Below, in pieces: positions 1-8,273 of a DNA stretch of 64,000 nucleotides. Source of the DNA: DATAYA01 sp963754235. Lineage in GTDB: Bacteria; Pseudomonadota; Alphaproteobacteria; Acetobacterales; Acetobacteraceae. The notes under the pieces were generated by a model, which was not told the origin of the DNA, searched no databases, and saw nothing but the letters and a program-made list of their open reading frames with translations. The first letter of the stretch is position 1; each line of letters opens with the position of its first letter. The DNA is taken from assembly GCA_963754235.1 (NCBI GenBank), contig CAVWFK010000026.1:1-64000 (forward strand). Reading direction: 5' to 3'. The translations under genes were made by a program, and so were the position numbers.

Positions 1-1234
1 TGCGCGGACCGATTTTCGCCTCGGCATCGAAGAACACCCGGTCGCCACGATCGCGGACGAATTCCACGGCCGCCAGCAGCCCCTCGCCGCGCACGTCGCC
101 GACGAAACGATGGCCGCCCACCGCATCCGCCAGCGATTGCCGGAAATAGGCCCCGACCTCGCGCGCGTTCTCGACCAGGTTAAGCTCGTCGAGCAATTCG
201 AGATTGGCGACACCGGCGGCAGCACAGAGCGGGTGCGACGAATAGGTCCAGCCGTGACCGATCGCCCCGAACTCGTCGGACCCCCGCTCCAGAACGCCCC
301 AGACCCGGTCTGACACAATCACCCCGGAGAGCGGCGCATACGCCGATGTCAGGCCCTTCGCGATGGTGATGAGGTCAGGCCGGATGCCGTAATGATCCGA
401 TCCGAACATCGAGCCCAGCCGCCCGAACCCGGTGATCACCTCGTCGGCGATCAGCAGGATGTCGTGCTTCTTCAGCACCGCCTGGATGCGCTCCCAATAC
501 CCCGTGGGCGGCGGCACGATGCCGCCGGTGCCGAGCACCGGCTCGCCGATGAAGGCGGCGATGGTGTCCGCACCCTCGGCCTCGATCAGCGCCTCCAACT
601 GCTCGGCGCAGTATTGGGAAAACTGCTCCTCGCTCATCGTGCGGTCGGCACGACGGAAATAGTATGGTGCCTCGGTGTGCAGCACCGGCGGCCGCGGCAG
701 ATCGAACAAATTGTGGAACGCGGCGAGGCCGGTCAGGCTGCCGGTCATCACGCCGGAGCCGTGATAGCCGCGCCAGCGCGAGATTATTTTCTTTTTCTCT
801 GGGCGGCCGAGCACGTTGTTCAGATACCAGACCAGCTTGATGTTGGTCTCGTTGGCATCCGACCCGGAAAGGCCGAAGAACACCCGGCTCATGCCCGCAG
901 GCGCGCGCTCGATGATCATCCGCGCGAGGCGGATCGACGGCTCCGAGCCGTGGCCCACATAGGCGTGATAGTACGGCAGCGCCGCCGCCTGCGCCGCGAT
1001 CGCGTCGGTAATTTTCTTCCGGCCATAGCCGACATTGACGCAATAGAGCCCGGCGAAGGCGTCCAGGCTGCGGCCGCCCTCGCGGTCCTGAACGTAGACG
1101 CCCTCCGCGCCGGTGATGATGCGGTTCGGCGTCTCGCCGCGCGCGTGCTGACCCATATGGGTCGAGGGATGGAAGAAGTGGTCCCGGTCCCAGGCGGCAA
1201 GTTCATTGTCGGATGCGCGGGGCTGATCGAGCAT
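1..1234 (-). CDS. doeD: Class III aminotransferase, probable diaminobutyrate transaminase (3' end off window)
   Basis: This is a PLP-dependent class III (omega) aminotransferase read leftwards from an ATG at 1234. About 411 codons are present and the C-terminus lies beyond base 1. The family motif LITIAKGL, carrying the Schiff-base lysine, is encoded near 385-365, and the N-terminus (MLDQPRASDNELAAWDRDHF) is typical. In isolation it would be called an aspartate/GABA-type aminotransferase. Its place at the end of an ectoine catabolic block, next to a semialdehyde dehydrogenase, argues for DoeD/Atf, which converts L-2,4-diaminobutyrate to aspartate beta-semialdehyde. It lies 25 nt downstream of doeC, so the two are probably cotranscribed. 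The exact substrate is inferred from context. Confidence 0.8.
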   Translation of the reverse strand, partial: MLDQPRASDNELAAWDRDHFFHPSTHMGQHARGETPNRIITGAEGVYVQDREGGRSLDAFAGLYCVNVGYGRKKITDAIAAQAAALPYYHAYVGHGSEPSIRLARMIIERAPAGMSRVFFGLSGSDANETNIKLVWYLNNVLGRPEKKKIISRWRGYHGSGVMTGSLTGLAAFHNLFDLPRPPVLHTEAPYYFRRADRTMSEEQFSQYCAEQLEALIEAEGADTIAAFIGEPVLGTGGIVPPPTGYWERIQAVLKKHDILLIADEVITGFGRLGSMFGSDHYGIRPDLITIAKGLTSAYAPLSGVIVSDRVWGVLERGSDEFGAIGHGWTYSSHPLCAAAGVANLELLDELNLVENAREVGAYFRQSLADAVGGHRFVGDVRGEGLLAAVEFVRDRGDRVFFDAEAKIGPR

Positions 1235-1259
1235 GGCGGTGTCTCCAAAAGAATGATGG

Positions 1260-2750
1260 TCAGGCGAGGTCGAGGCAGAGGTATTTGAGGTCAGTGAAAG
1301 CCTCGATCCCATGACGCGATCCCTCGCGTCCGATGCCGGATTGCTTGACGCCCCCGAACGGGATGGCGGGGCCGGTCAGTTTTGCGCGGTTGACCGCGAC
1401 CATGCCGTATTCGAGCGCCCGGCCAAGACGCAGCGCACGCCCGCCGTCGCGCGTCACGACATAGGCGACGAGGCCGTACTCGGTCGCGTTGGCGCGCGCC
1501 ACCACCTCGGCCTCGGTGTCGAACGGACTGACCGCGGCGATCGGCGCAAAAGTTTCCTCGCGCATGATCCGCGCCGTATCGGGCACGTCAGCCAGCAGCG
1601 TGGGATGGACGAACAGGGAATTGTCCGTCCGCGGCGCACCCACGAGGCGTCGCGCACCGTGGGCCATGGCGTCCGCGATTTGCGCTTCCGCCTTGGCAAC
1701 GGCGCCCGCGTGCATCAGCGGCCCGATATCGGTGTCCGGTTCCAGCCCGGCCCCGATTTTCAGCGCCCGGACGCGCGCCGCGAACGCAGCGCAGAACGCC
1801 GCGTAGATCGGGCGCTGGACATAGATGCGATTGGCGGCGAGGCAGTCCTGGCCGGAGGTGGTGAACTTCGCCACCATCGCGATGTCAACGGCGCGATCCA
1901 GATCGGCGTCGTCGAACACCAGCAGCGGCGCGTGGCCGCCCAGTTCCATGATGAGGCGCTTCACGGTCGGCGCGCAGCGCGCCCCAATGATGCGGCCGAT
2001 CTCGGTCGAGCCGGTGAAGCTCACGACGCGCACGCGCGGATCGTCGCACAGGCGGTTGGCGATCGGCGCCGAGGCGCCGGGCACCACGTTGAACACGCCG
2101 GCGGGAAGCCCCGCGCGATCGGCCAGCGCCGCCAGCGCCAGCGCCGAGAGCGGCGTGTGGGAGGACGGGTGTGCCACCGCGGTGCAGCCTGCCGCCAGCG
2201 CCGCGGCGGCCTTTCGGGTCAGCATCGCGGCGGGAAAGTTCCATGGCGTCAACAGCGCCGCGACCCCCAGTGGCTCGCGACGCACCAGCATCTCGGTCCC
2301 GGCCAGATGCGGCGTGACACCCTCGACGTTGAGGCGTTTCGCCTCCTCGGCGTACCACTCGACAAAGGATGCGGCATAGTCGATCTCGCCCAGGCTCTCG
2401 GCAAGTGGCTTGCCCTGCTCCAAGGTCATGATGAGTGCCAGATCGTCACGCGCGCCACGGATCGCCTCATACCAGGCGCGCAGGCGCTCCGCCCGCTGTT
2501 GCGGCAGCAGCGCCTTCCATGCCGGGAAGGCGCGCGCCGCGGCATCGACCGCCAGCGTCGCCTCCGCCTCGCCAAGGTCTGCCACCCGCGCCACCATCGT
2601 AGCGGTTGCCGGATCGCGAATTTCCAGCACGGCGTCGCCGCCGACCCAGCGCCCGTCGATATAGCCGCGCTCGCGCAGCAGAAGCGGATCGTGCAGGCCA
2701 GCAAGGGCCGGGTGGCGTTCGCAGGTGTGGGGGAACGGAGCAGGCTTCAT
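1260..2750 (-). CDS. doeC: NAD(P)-dependent semialdehyde dehydrogenase, ectoine pathway
   Basis: This is an aldehyde dehydrogenase superfamily protein of 496 residues, the usual length for the succinate-semialdehyde dehydrogenase group. Visible motifs are the NAD-site segment TPWNFPAAM, the FTGSTEIGR loop, ELGG with the general-base glutamate near 269, and SGQDCLAANR with the catalytic cysteine near 303. It would be labelled GabD from sequence alone. In ectoine clusters the neighbouring enzyme, DoeC/Ssd, oxidises aspartate beta-semialdehyde to aspartate, and that is the role I infer. A 209-nt gap with a REP-like palindrome separates it from ehuA upstream, so doeC-doeD may have their own promoter. 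Confidence 0.85.
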   Translation of the reverse strand: MKPAPFPHTCERHPALAGLHDPLLLRERGYIDGRWVGGDAVLEIRDPATATMVARVADLGEAEATLAVDAAARAFPAWKALLPQQRAERLRAWYEAIRGARDDLALIMTLEQGKPLAESLGEIDYAASFVEWYAEEAKRLNVEGVTPHLAGTEMLVRREPLGVAALLTPWNFPAAMLTRKAAAALAAGCTAVAHPSSHTPLSALALAALADRAGLPAGVFNVVPGASAPIANRLCDDPRVRVVSFTGSTEIGRIIGARCAPTVKRLIMELGGHAPLLVFDDADLDRAVDIAMVAKFTTSGQDCLAANRIYVQRPIYAAFCAAFAARVRALKIGAGLEPDTDIGPLMHAGAVAKAEAQIADAMAHGARRLVGAPRTDNSLFVHPTLLADVPDTARIMREETFAPIAAVSPFDTEAEVVARANATEYGLVAYVVTRDGGRALRLGRALEYGMVAVNRAKLTGPAIPFGGVKQSGIGREGSRHGIEAFTDLKYLCLDLA

Positions 2751-2862
2751 GGAGTCTATATTGGCATGGCCGCGGCGAGACGCCGTCTATTCTGCGCCCC
2801 TGCTTCCGAGAGAGTCTCGGATCAGCCCGCCACAATCCGAGAGTTTATCGCATCGCGTCCCC

Positions 2863-2950
2863 CGTCATTGCGAGCGCAGCGAAGCAATCCAGCGGCCTCG
2901 CCCGCGGCACCGCGCTGGATTGCTTCGTCGCTTTGCTCCTCGCAATGACG
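2863..2950. repeat. REP-like long palindrome, copy 1
   Basis: This is a long imperfect inverted repeat in the 209-nt gap between ehuA and doeC. The outer arms are CGTCATTGCGAG at the left and CTCGCAATGACG at the right, and inner arms read CGAAGCAATCCAG and CTGGATTGCTTCG. It matches a widespread class of bacterial extragenic palindromes. Related, more diverged copies lie at 44062-44160 and 44245-44340. A transcript could fold into a long hairpin here and damp readthrough from ehuA into doeC. Confidence 0.8.
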
Positions 2951-2959
2951 AGGGGAACC

Positions 2960-3727
2960 CTACGCCTGCAGCACCGACTTCAAAAACTCCCGCGTGCGTG
3001 CTTCCCTCGGAGCGCTGAAGATATGTTCGGGCTGGCCCTGCTCGACGATGCGGCCGCGGTCGAAGAAGCAGACCCGATCGGACACCTCGCGGGCAAACCG
3101 CATCTCGTGGGTCACCAGCAGCATGGTCAGATCGTGCTCATGCGCGAGGTTACGGATCACCCCCAGCACCTCGCCCACGAGTTGCGGGTCAAGCGCCGAT
3201 GTCGGCTCGTCGAACAGCAGCACGCGCGGACGCATGGCGAGCGCACGGGCGATCGCGACGCGCTGCTGCTGGCCGCCGGAAAGCTGGCTCGGATAGTGGT
3301 CCTTCTTGTCGGACAGCCCGACCAGGCCGAGCAGCTCGACCGCCCGCGCCTCCGCCTCGGCGCGACGCAGCCCCAGCACCGCGGTCGGAGCCTCGACGAT
3401 GTTGCGCAGCACCGTCATGTGCGGAAACAGGTTGAAGCTCTGGAACACCATGCCGACCTTGGTTCGGATCGTGCGCAGATGCCGCTCGCTGGCACGGAAC
3501 GGGCCCTTGCCGTGGGGCTGGTGATAGGCAAGGCCGTCCAAGGTCAGCGCACCCTCCTGAAAACGTTCCAATGTCATCAGGATTTGCAATACCGTGGACT
3601 TGCCGGACCCGGACGGTCCGATCAGCGCCACCTTCTCTCCGGGATGGACCTCGAAATCGAACCGGTCGAGCACGGTCAGGCTGCCGAAGCGCTTGGTCAC
3701 GCCGTCGAAGCGGATGATGGGTGTCAT
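2960..3727 (-). CDS. ehuA: Ectoine/hydroxyectoine ABC transporter, ATP-binding protein
   Basis: This is the cytoplasmic ATPase of a polar amino acid-type ABC importer, 255 residues long. It has Walker A GPSGSGKST at 37-45, Q-loop FQSFNLFPHMTV near 95, signature LSGGQQQR at 149-156, Walker B LLFDEPT at 170-176 and an H-loop TH near 206. It is the last transporter gene of the minus-strand operon and starts 15 nt after ehuD ends. The PAAT family alone would not give the substrate. The surrounding binding protein, two permeases and ectoine catabolic genes match the Ehu system of Sinorhizobium, so ectoine uptake is the inferred role. Confidence 0.88.
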   Translation of the reverse strand: MTPIIRFDGVTKRFGSLTVLDRFDFEVHPGEKVALIGPSGSGKSTVLQILMTLERFQEGALTLDGLAYHQPHGKGPFRASERHLRTIRTKVGMVFQSFNLFPHMTVLRNIVEAPTAVLGLRRAEAEARAVELLGLVGLSDKKDHYPSQLSGGQQQRVAIARALAMRPRVLLFDEPTSALDPQLVGEVLGVIRNLAHEHDLTMLLVTHEMRFAREVSDRVCFFDRGRIVEQGQPEHIFSAPREARTREFLKSVLQA

Positions 3728-3742
3728 GCGATCTCCGGCTCC

Positions 3743-4435
3743 CTATCGCAATGCGAATCCGCGCTTGGGCAAAACGCGCTCCAGCACGTGCAGCCCGGCC
3801 GAAAGGATCAGCGTCAGAATTAGGAAAATGAGTCCAACCATCGACAGCGGCACCAGATACTCGAAGGTGCGGTCGCCGATCATGTTGGCAAGGCCGAGCA
3901 TGTCGAGGACCGTCACCACGGACAGCACCGGCGTATCCTTCAGCATCGAGACGAGATAGTTGCCCATCGCCGGCAGGATGCGCGGGATCGCCTGCGGGAT
4001 CACGATGTCACGATAGGTCCGCAGGCGCGTAAGGTTGAGCGCCGTCGCCGCCTCCCACTGGGCGCGGGGCACGGCGTCCAGCCCGCCGCGATAGACCTCG
4101 GAGGTGTAGGCGGAGTATTGCAAGCCGAGCGCCAGGGTTCCGGTCAGAAAGGCCGGCAGCACGATGCCATAGCTGGGCAGCACGTAGTAGAGGAAGAAGA
4201 GCTGGATCAGCAGCGGCGTGTCGCGGATGAACTCGATCACGCCCGCCGTCGCCCACGCCACGGCAGCGACCCGGCTGCGGCGGAGCAAGGCGAGCACCAG
4301 GCCCAGCACGAGTGCCACGACGAAGCCGAGCGCCGCCGCCTCCAAGGTCACGATCAATCCGATGCCAAGGATCGGCAGGAGCGACCACGCATACGCCCAA
4401 AGGGAGGAGGTGTCCCAGTGATATCCGTAGATCAT
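3743..4435 (-). CDS. ehuD: Ectoine/hydroxyectoine ABC transporter permease
   Basis: This is a His/Glu/Gln/Arg/opine-family (HisM-type) inner-membrane permease of 230 residues with about five hydrophobic segments. It has the EAA-type coupling segment around GLDAVPRAQWEAATALNL that contacts the ATPase. I chose the ATG at 4435 because it overlaps the ehuC stop in an ATGA arrangement and begins the homologous sequence MIYGYHWDTS. A longer open frame upstream is antisense or out-of-frame shadow. It should pair with EhuC to form the ectoine channel. Confidence 0.87.
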   Translation of the reverse strand: MIYGYHWDTSSLWAYAWSLLPILGIGLIVTLEAAALGFVVALVLGLVLALLRRSRVAAVAWATAGVIEFIRDTPLLIQLFFLYYVLPSYGIVLPAFLTGTLALGLQYSAYTSEVYRGGLDAVPRAQWEAATALNLTRLRTYRDIVIPQAIPRILPAMGNYLVSMLKDTPVLSVVTVLDMLGLANMIGDRTFEYLVPLSMVGLIFLILTLILSAGLHVLERVLPKRGFALR

Positions 4436-5097
4436 GCGTGGGCCGCCCGCGGAAATGCCACGCCCCGGCGAAGAGCTGCTTCCAGCCGGCGCATGAACGC
4501 CGCCAGGATCAGGGCCATGATGAAGTACCCGAGCAAGGTCAGCGAGTAGATCCGCACGCTGTCCAGGGTGATGTTGCGGAGCTGCTGCGCCTCGTAAGTG
4601 AGGTCGGCGATCGAGATCAGCGACACGAGCGCGGTGTCTTTCAGGTTCTGGACCGCGAGGTTGCCGAAGGTTGGCATCATCTCGACCACCGCCTGCGGCA
4701 GAGCGATGTGCCACAGCGTGTAGCCGCGGCGGAAGTTGAGCGCCCGCGCCGCCTCGTGCTGCGCCTCCGGCACCGAGCGCAGGGCGCCACGCACCACCTC
4801 CGCACCATAGGCGCCGATGTTCAAGGAGAGTCCGATGATGCCGGTGGAGATCGGGTCGAACGAGACGCCGACCAGCGGCAGCGCATAATACAGCCAGAAC
4901 AACTGCACCAGCAGCGACGTGCCGCGAAAGATCTCGATATAGACGAGTGCGATGGCCGACAGGATGCGGCCGCCTTCGACGCGCGCGATCCCGGCGGCGA
5001 AGGCGAGCACGGCGCCGAGCAGCATCGAGGTCACGGCGATGATCGCGGTCACTTCGGCGCCACGCAACAGCGCCGGCAGATAGCGGGTCCAGATCAT
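4432..5097 (-). CDS. ehuC: Ectoine/hydroxyectoine ABC transporter permease
   Basis: This is the second HisM-type permease, 221 residues from the ATG at 5097 (MIWTRYLPALLRG). It has several transmembrane segments and an EAA loop (ALRSVPEAQHEAARALN). An in-frame ATG at 5142 would add 15 residues, but that start falls inside a perfect hairpin and the extra residues do not look like permease sequence. I therefore prefer 5097. Its stop overlaps the ehuD start by 4 nt, indicating translational coupling. It forms the membrane channel with EhuD. Confidence 0.86.
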   Translation of the reverse strand: MIWTRYLPALLRGAEVTAIIAVTSMLLGAVLAFAAGIARVEGGRILSAIALVYIEIFRGTSLLVQLFWLYYALPLVGVSFDPISTGIIGLSLNIGAYGAEVVRGALRSVPEAQHEAARALNFRRGYTLWHIALPQAVVEMMPTFGNLAVQNLKDTALVSLISIADLTYEAQQLRNITLDSVRIYSLTLLGYFIMALILAAFMRRLEAALRRGVAFPRAAHA

Positions 5098-5126
5098 GGC
5101 ACACCATTCCGCGCGGCATCCGTGTT

Positions 5127-5158
5127 CCGGCATGGGCAACATGGGCTGCCCATGCCGG
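5127..5158 (-). promoter_or_regulatory. Perfect 12-bp stem-loop between ehuB and ehuC
   Basis: The 12-nt arm 5127-5138 (CCGGCATGGGCA) is perfectly complementary to 5147-5158, leaving an 8-nt loop. It lies in the 82-nt spacer between the binding-protein gene ehuB and the permease gene ehuC. There is no T-run, so it is not a classical intrinsic terminator. In many ABC operons such hairpins protect the upstream transcript or attenuate transcription, so more binding protein is made than permease. That role is inferred here. Confidence 0.7.
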
Positions 5159-5179
5159 TCGGATGGCGGGCGAAGAAGC

Positions 5180-6049
5180 CTACTTGCCGGCGCAGAGTTG
5201 CGCCGCCGTCTTGCTGCGTGCGGCCGCGACGCTGGCGTCGCTCAGGCCATACGAGGTCAGGATCGTCTTGTAGGCATCGGTCTTCTTGAAGGCGATCAGC
5301 GCGTTGTTGAAGGCGTTGTACAGCTCCTTGTCCGCCAGGCGGAAGTCGAACCCGCCATAGCTGCGGACCGGCTTGCCCTTGATCACCGGATCGGTGAAGG
5401 GCTGGGCCTGCGCGACGCCGGCGGCTGTGCCGCTCGTCTTGACCAGATTGGCGACCGTCAGCTCGGTCGCGGCATAGGCGGCGGCGCGGCCGGTCTTGAC
5501 CGTGGAAGGCGCGTCGGCGTTGGCCTGGATGACGACGATCTGGCTGTCCGGGATGCCCATGCCGTGCAGGAAGTCGAGCTGGTCCGCGCCCGAGACGATG
5601 GCGACCTTGAGCGACGGGTTCTTCTTGAAGTCCTCGTAGCCGTGCAGGTTCTTGGGATTGCCGGTCGGCACCAGCAGCCCCTCGCCATAGCTGGAGTTCG
5701 GCTCGGTGAACTTCACCTGCTTGCAGCGGTCGGGCAGGATATTCTGCTCGGCGGCGACCATGTCGAAGCGGCGTGCCTTCAGGCCGGGGATCAGCGAGCC
5801 GAACGGCGCCACGGTCCAGGTGATGTCGGGCACACCGATCGACTTCAGCACCGCCGCCGCGACGTCGGGGCCGATGCCCTTCGCGCCGCCGTTCGCGTCC
5901 ATATAGCCGTACGGCACCTCGTTGGCGTTGGCGGCGCGGATGAACCCGGCTTGCTTCACCTGCTTGAGCGTCGTGGCGTGCGCGCCGGCGGCCGCTCCGA
6001 TCATGATCGCAAACGCGGCGAAGCCGCACTGGAACAGACGGTTCATCAT
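5180..6049 (-). CDS. ehuB: Ectoine/hydroxyectoine-binding periplasmic protein
   Basis: This is a periplasmic solute-binding protein of the PAAT (SBP_bac_3) family, 289 residues long. It has an N-terminal signal peptide (hydrophobic stretch then AGAHA just before TTLKQ, near residue 26). The mature protein has the family hallmarks GYMDANGGAKGIGPDV and LKARRFDMVAAE. The ATG at 6049 overlaps the doeB stop in an ATGA arrangement; a second ATG follows directly. It should capture ectoine for EhuCD-EhuA. The substrate is assigned from gene context, since the binding-site aromatic residues were not checked against a structure. Confidence 0.87.
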   Translation of the reverse strand: MMNRLFQCGFAAFAIMIGAAAGAHATTLKQVKQAGFIRAANANEVPYGYMDANGGAKGIGPDVAAAVLKSIGVPDITWTVAPFGSLIPGLKARRFDMVAAEQNILPDRCKQVKFTEPNSSYGEGLLVPTGNPKNLHGYEDFKKNPSLKVAIVSGADQLDFLHGMGIPDSQIVVIQANADAPSTVKTGRAAAYAATELTVANLVKTSGTAAGVAQAQPFTDPVIKGKPVRSYGGFDFRLADKELYNAFNNALIAFKKTDAYKTILTSYGLSDASVAAARSKTAAQLCAGK

Positions 6050-7074
6050 CCATTGACTCCTCTGGCCTGGGGACGGGATGGTTCCTCCACGGTCGCGATG
6101 ACCGTGAGGCAGTCGCCCGGCTTGGCAAGGCCGGGAAAGTGACGTGCCGCAAGAATGCCGTCGAGCGCCGCGCGGTGCTCGGCCGGTGCCGCCCCGGTCC
6201 GGCCGATCGGATGGATGCGCGCCAGGACCTCGCCGCGCCGCACCGGATCGCCCAGATCGGCGCAGGGCTCGACCAGCCCTTCCTGCTCGGCAAAACCAAA
6301 GCAGTCGGCGGACGGCATGTCGAGCCAGCGTGTCGCGGCAGGTTCGACCGCTCCCGCGATGATGCCGGCATGGCGCAGCACGTTCGCCACACCACGCCGC
6401 GCGATGCCGACGCTCTGCGCCGTCGCGGTGCCGCCGCCGCGCAGCTCCGTGGTGACGAACACCTTCCCCATCGCTTCGGCAATGGTGTCGTACATGCCCA
6501 GCGGGTCGATCTCGCGCATCCGCATCGAATAGGGTGCCGCGAATGCCGCGACCGCAGCAAGGCACGCTTGTTCCTGCTCCTTGTCCGGCAGTTCGTGGGC
6601 CGCGGCGTAGGGCAGGAAGTCCAGCGTGCGGCCGCCGGAATGGAAGTCGAGCACCAGATCGGCCAACGGCAAGAGGTGGCGGGTGAAATAGTCGGCAATC
6701 TTCTCCGTCACGGTGCCGTCCGCCCGCCCCGGAAAACTGCGATTGAGGTTGCCGCGGTCGATCGGCGAGGTGCGCGTGCCGGCACAGAAGGCCGGGTGGT
6801 TCATGCCGGGCACGATGATGACGCGCCCGCGCACGCGATCGGCCGTCAAGGTGCGCGCCAGACCGAACAGCGCGATCGGCCCCTCGTACTCATCGCCGTG
6901 ATTGCCGCCGGTCAGCAGCGCCGTCGGCCCTGCGCCGTTGCGGATCACGGTGAGCGGGATCATCACCGATCCCCAGGCGGAATCGTCGCGGCTGTACGGC
7001 AGGCGCAGAAAGCCGTGCTGCACGCCGTCCGCATCGAAATCGACGGTGGGCGTGACGGAAGACGGACGCAACAC
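6046..7074 (-). CDS. doeB: N-acetyl-L-2,4-diaminobutyrate deacetylase
   Basis: This is a zinc-dependent succinylglutamate desuccinylase/aspartoacylase family enzyme (M14-like fold) of 342 residues. The metal ligands are visible as NHGDE (His59, Glu62) and DFHSGG (His145). In ectoine degradation it removes the acetyl group from N-alpha-acetyl-diaminobutyrate to give L-2,4-diaminobutyrate. I chose a GTG start at 7074, preceded at good spacing by GGAGGG, 17 nt after the doeA stop. Reading the frame further upstream gives only antisense-like sequence. The 3' end overlaps ehuB by 4 nt. It is also called EutE. Confidence 0.87.
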   Translation of the reverse strand: MLRPSSVTPTVDFDADGVQHGFLRLPYSRDDSAWGSVMIPLTVIRNGAGPTALLTGGNHGDEYEGPIALFGLARTLTADRVRGRVIIVPGMNHPAFCAGTRTSPIDRGNLNRSFPGRADGTVTEKIADYFTRHLLPLADLVLDFHSGGRTLDFLPYAAAHELPDKEQEQACLAAVAAFAAPYSMRMREIDPLGMYDTIAEAMGKVFVTTELRGGGTATAQSVGIARRGVANVLRHAGIIAGAVEPAATRWLDMPSADCFGFAEQEGLVEPCADLGDPVRRGEVLARIHPIGRTGAAPAEHRAALDGILAARHFPGLAKPGDCLTVIATVEEPSRPQARGVNG

Positions 7075-7091
7075 GGAGTGGCGACCCTCCG

Positions 7092-8273
7092 TCACGGTTT
7101 GACGAACAGCTTGCGGGGCACGTTCGACAGGCATTCGACGCCGCCTTCGGTGATCGCGATGCTCTCGGTGATCTCCAGCCCCATGGTGTCGAGCCACAGC
7201 CCGCTCATGAAGTGAAACGTCATGCCCGGCTTGAGCTCGGTCCGGTCGCCGGCGCGCAGGCTCATGGTGCGCTCGCCCCAGTCGGGCGGGTAGCTGAGGC
7301 CGATCGCATAACCGGTGCGATTGTCCTTGACGATGCCGTGCCGCTTCAGCACGGCGAAGAATGCGCCGGCGATGTCCTCGCACGTATTGCCGGGACGGGC
7401 CGCGGCAAGCCCTTCCTCCATCCCCTCCAGCACCGCCTTCTCGGCATCGAGGAAGGCCGGCGTCGGCTTGCCCAGGAATACCGTGCGCGACAGCGGGCAA
7501 TGGTAGCGGCGATAGCAGCCGGCGATCTCGAAGAACGTGCCCTCGCCCGCGCGCATCGGCCGGTCGTCCCAGGTGAGGTGCGGCGCCGAAGCATCCTCGC
7601 CCGAGGGCAGCAGCGGCACCAGGGCCGGATAGTCGCCGCCGATGCCATCGACCCCGCGCGCTCCCGCTGCGAGAATCTCTGCCACCAGCTCGTTCTTGCG
7701 CAGGCCAGGCTCGACCATCTCGAAGATGCGCTGGTGCATCGCGGCCACGATGCGTCCGGCCTTGCGCATGTAGTCGAGTTCGGTCGGGCTCTTGATCGCA
7801 CGCTGCCAGTTCACCAGGGCGGTCGCGTCGCGAAACCTGGCGTTCGGCAGATGGCGTTGCAGCGATGCGAAGGCGGCCGCCGAGAAGTAGTAATTGTCCA
7901 TCTCGACGCCGATCGCGAGACGGTCCCAGCCGCGTTCGCCGATGATCTGCGACAGCAAATCCATCGGATGGCGTTCGGTGGACTGCACATAGTGGTCGGG
8001 ATAGGCGATGATATTGTCGTGCGCGAGAATGGTGGTGCGCTTCGCACCGTTCGCGTCCTGGCCACGGCCGTACCAGACCGGCTCGCCGTCGCCGGCCACC
8101 AGCACGCATTGATGCACGTAAAATGACCAGCCATCGTAGCCGGTCAGCCAGTGCATGTTGGACGGGTCGCTGATGATCAGCAGCTCGACCCCGGCCCGCT
8201 CCATCGCGGCGCGCGTCTTGGCCAGGCGCTCGGCATATTCGGCGCGGGTGAAGTTTAGGCTCGGCTCGGTCAC
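7092..8273 (-). CDS. doeA: Ectoine hydrolase (M24 peptidase family)
   Basis: This is a 393-residue protein of the M24/creatinase ('pita-bread') family, the length of known ectoine hydrolases (DoeA/EutD). It has an N-terminal creatinase-like domain (NFTRAEYAERLAKTR through GRGQDANGAKRTT) and a C-terminal catalytic domain (from about residue 180, GEGTFFEIAGCYRRYHCPLSRT). The enzyme opens the ectoine ring to acetyl-diaminobutyrate. The start is a GTG at 8273 that overlaps the eutC stop in a GTGA arrangement. Its place between eutC and doeB supports the assignment over a generic Xaa-Pro peptidase. Confidence 0.87.
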   Translation of the reverse strand: MTEPSLNFTRAEYAERLAKTRAAMERAGVELLIISDPSNMHWLTGYDGWSFYVHQCVLVAGDGEPVWYGRGQDANGAKRTTILAHDNIIAYPDHYVQSTERHPMDLLSQIIGERGWDRLAIGVEMDNYYFSAAAFASLQRHLPNARFRDATALVNWQRAIKSPTELDYMRKAGRIVAAMHQRIFEMVEPGLRKNELVAEILAAGARGVDGIGGDYPALVPLLPSGEDASAPHLTWDDRPMRAGEGTFFEIAGCYRRYHCPLSRTVFLGKPTPAFLDAEKAVLEGMEEGLAAARPGNTCEDIAGAFFAVLKRHGIVKDNRTGYAIGLSYPPDWGERTMSLRAGDRTELKPGMTFHFMSGLWLDTMGLEITESIAITEGGVECLSNVPRKLFVKP

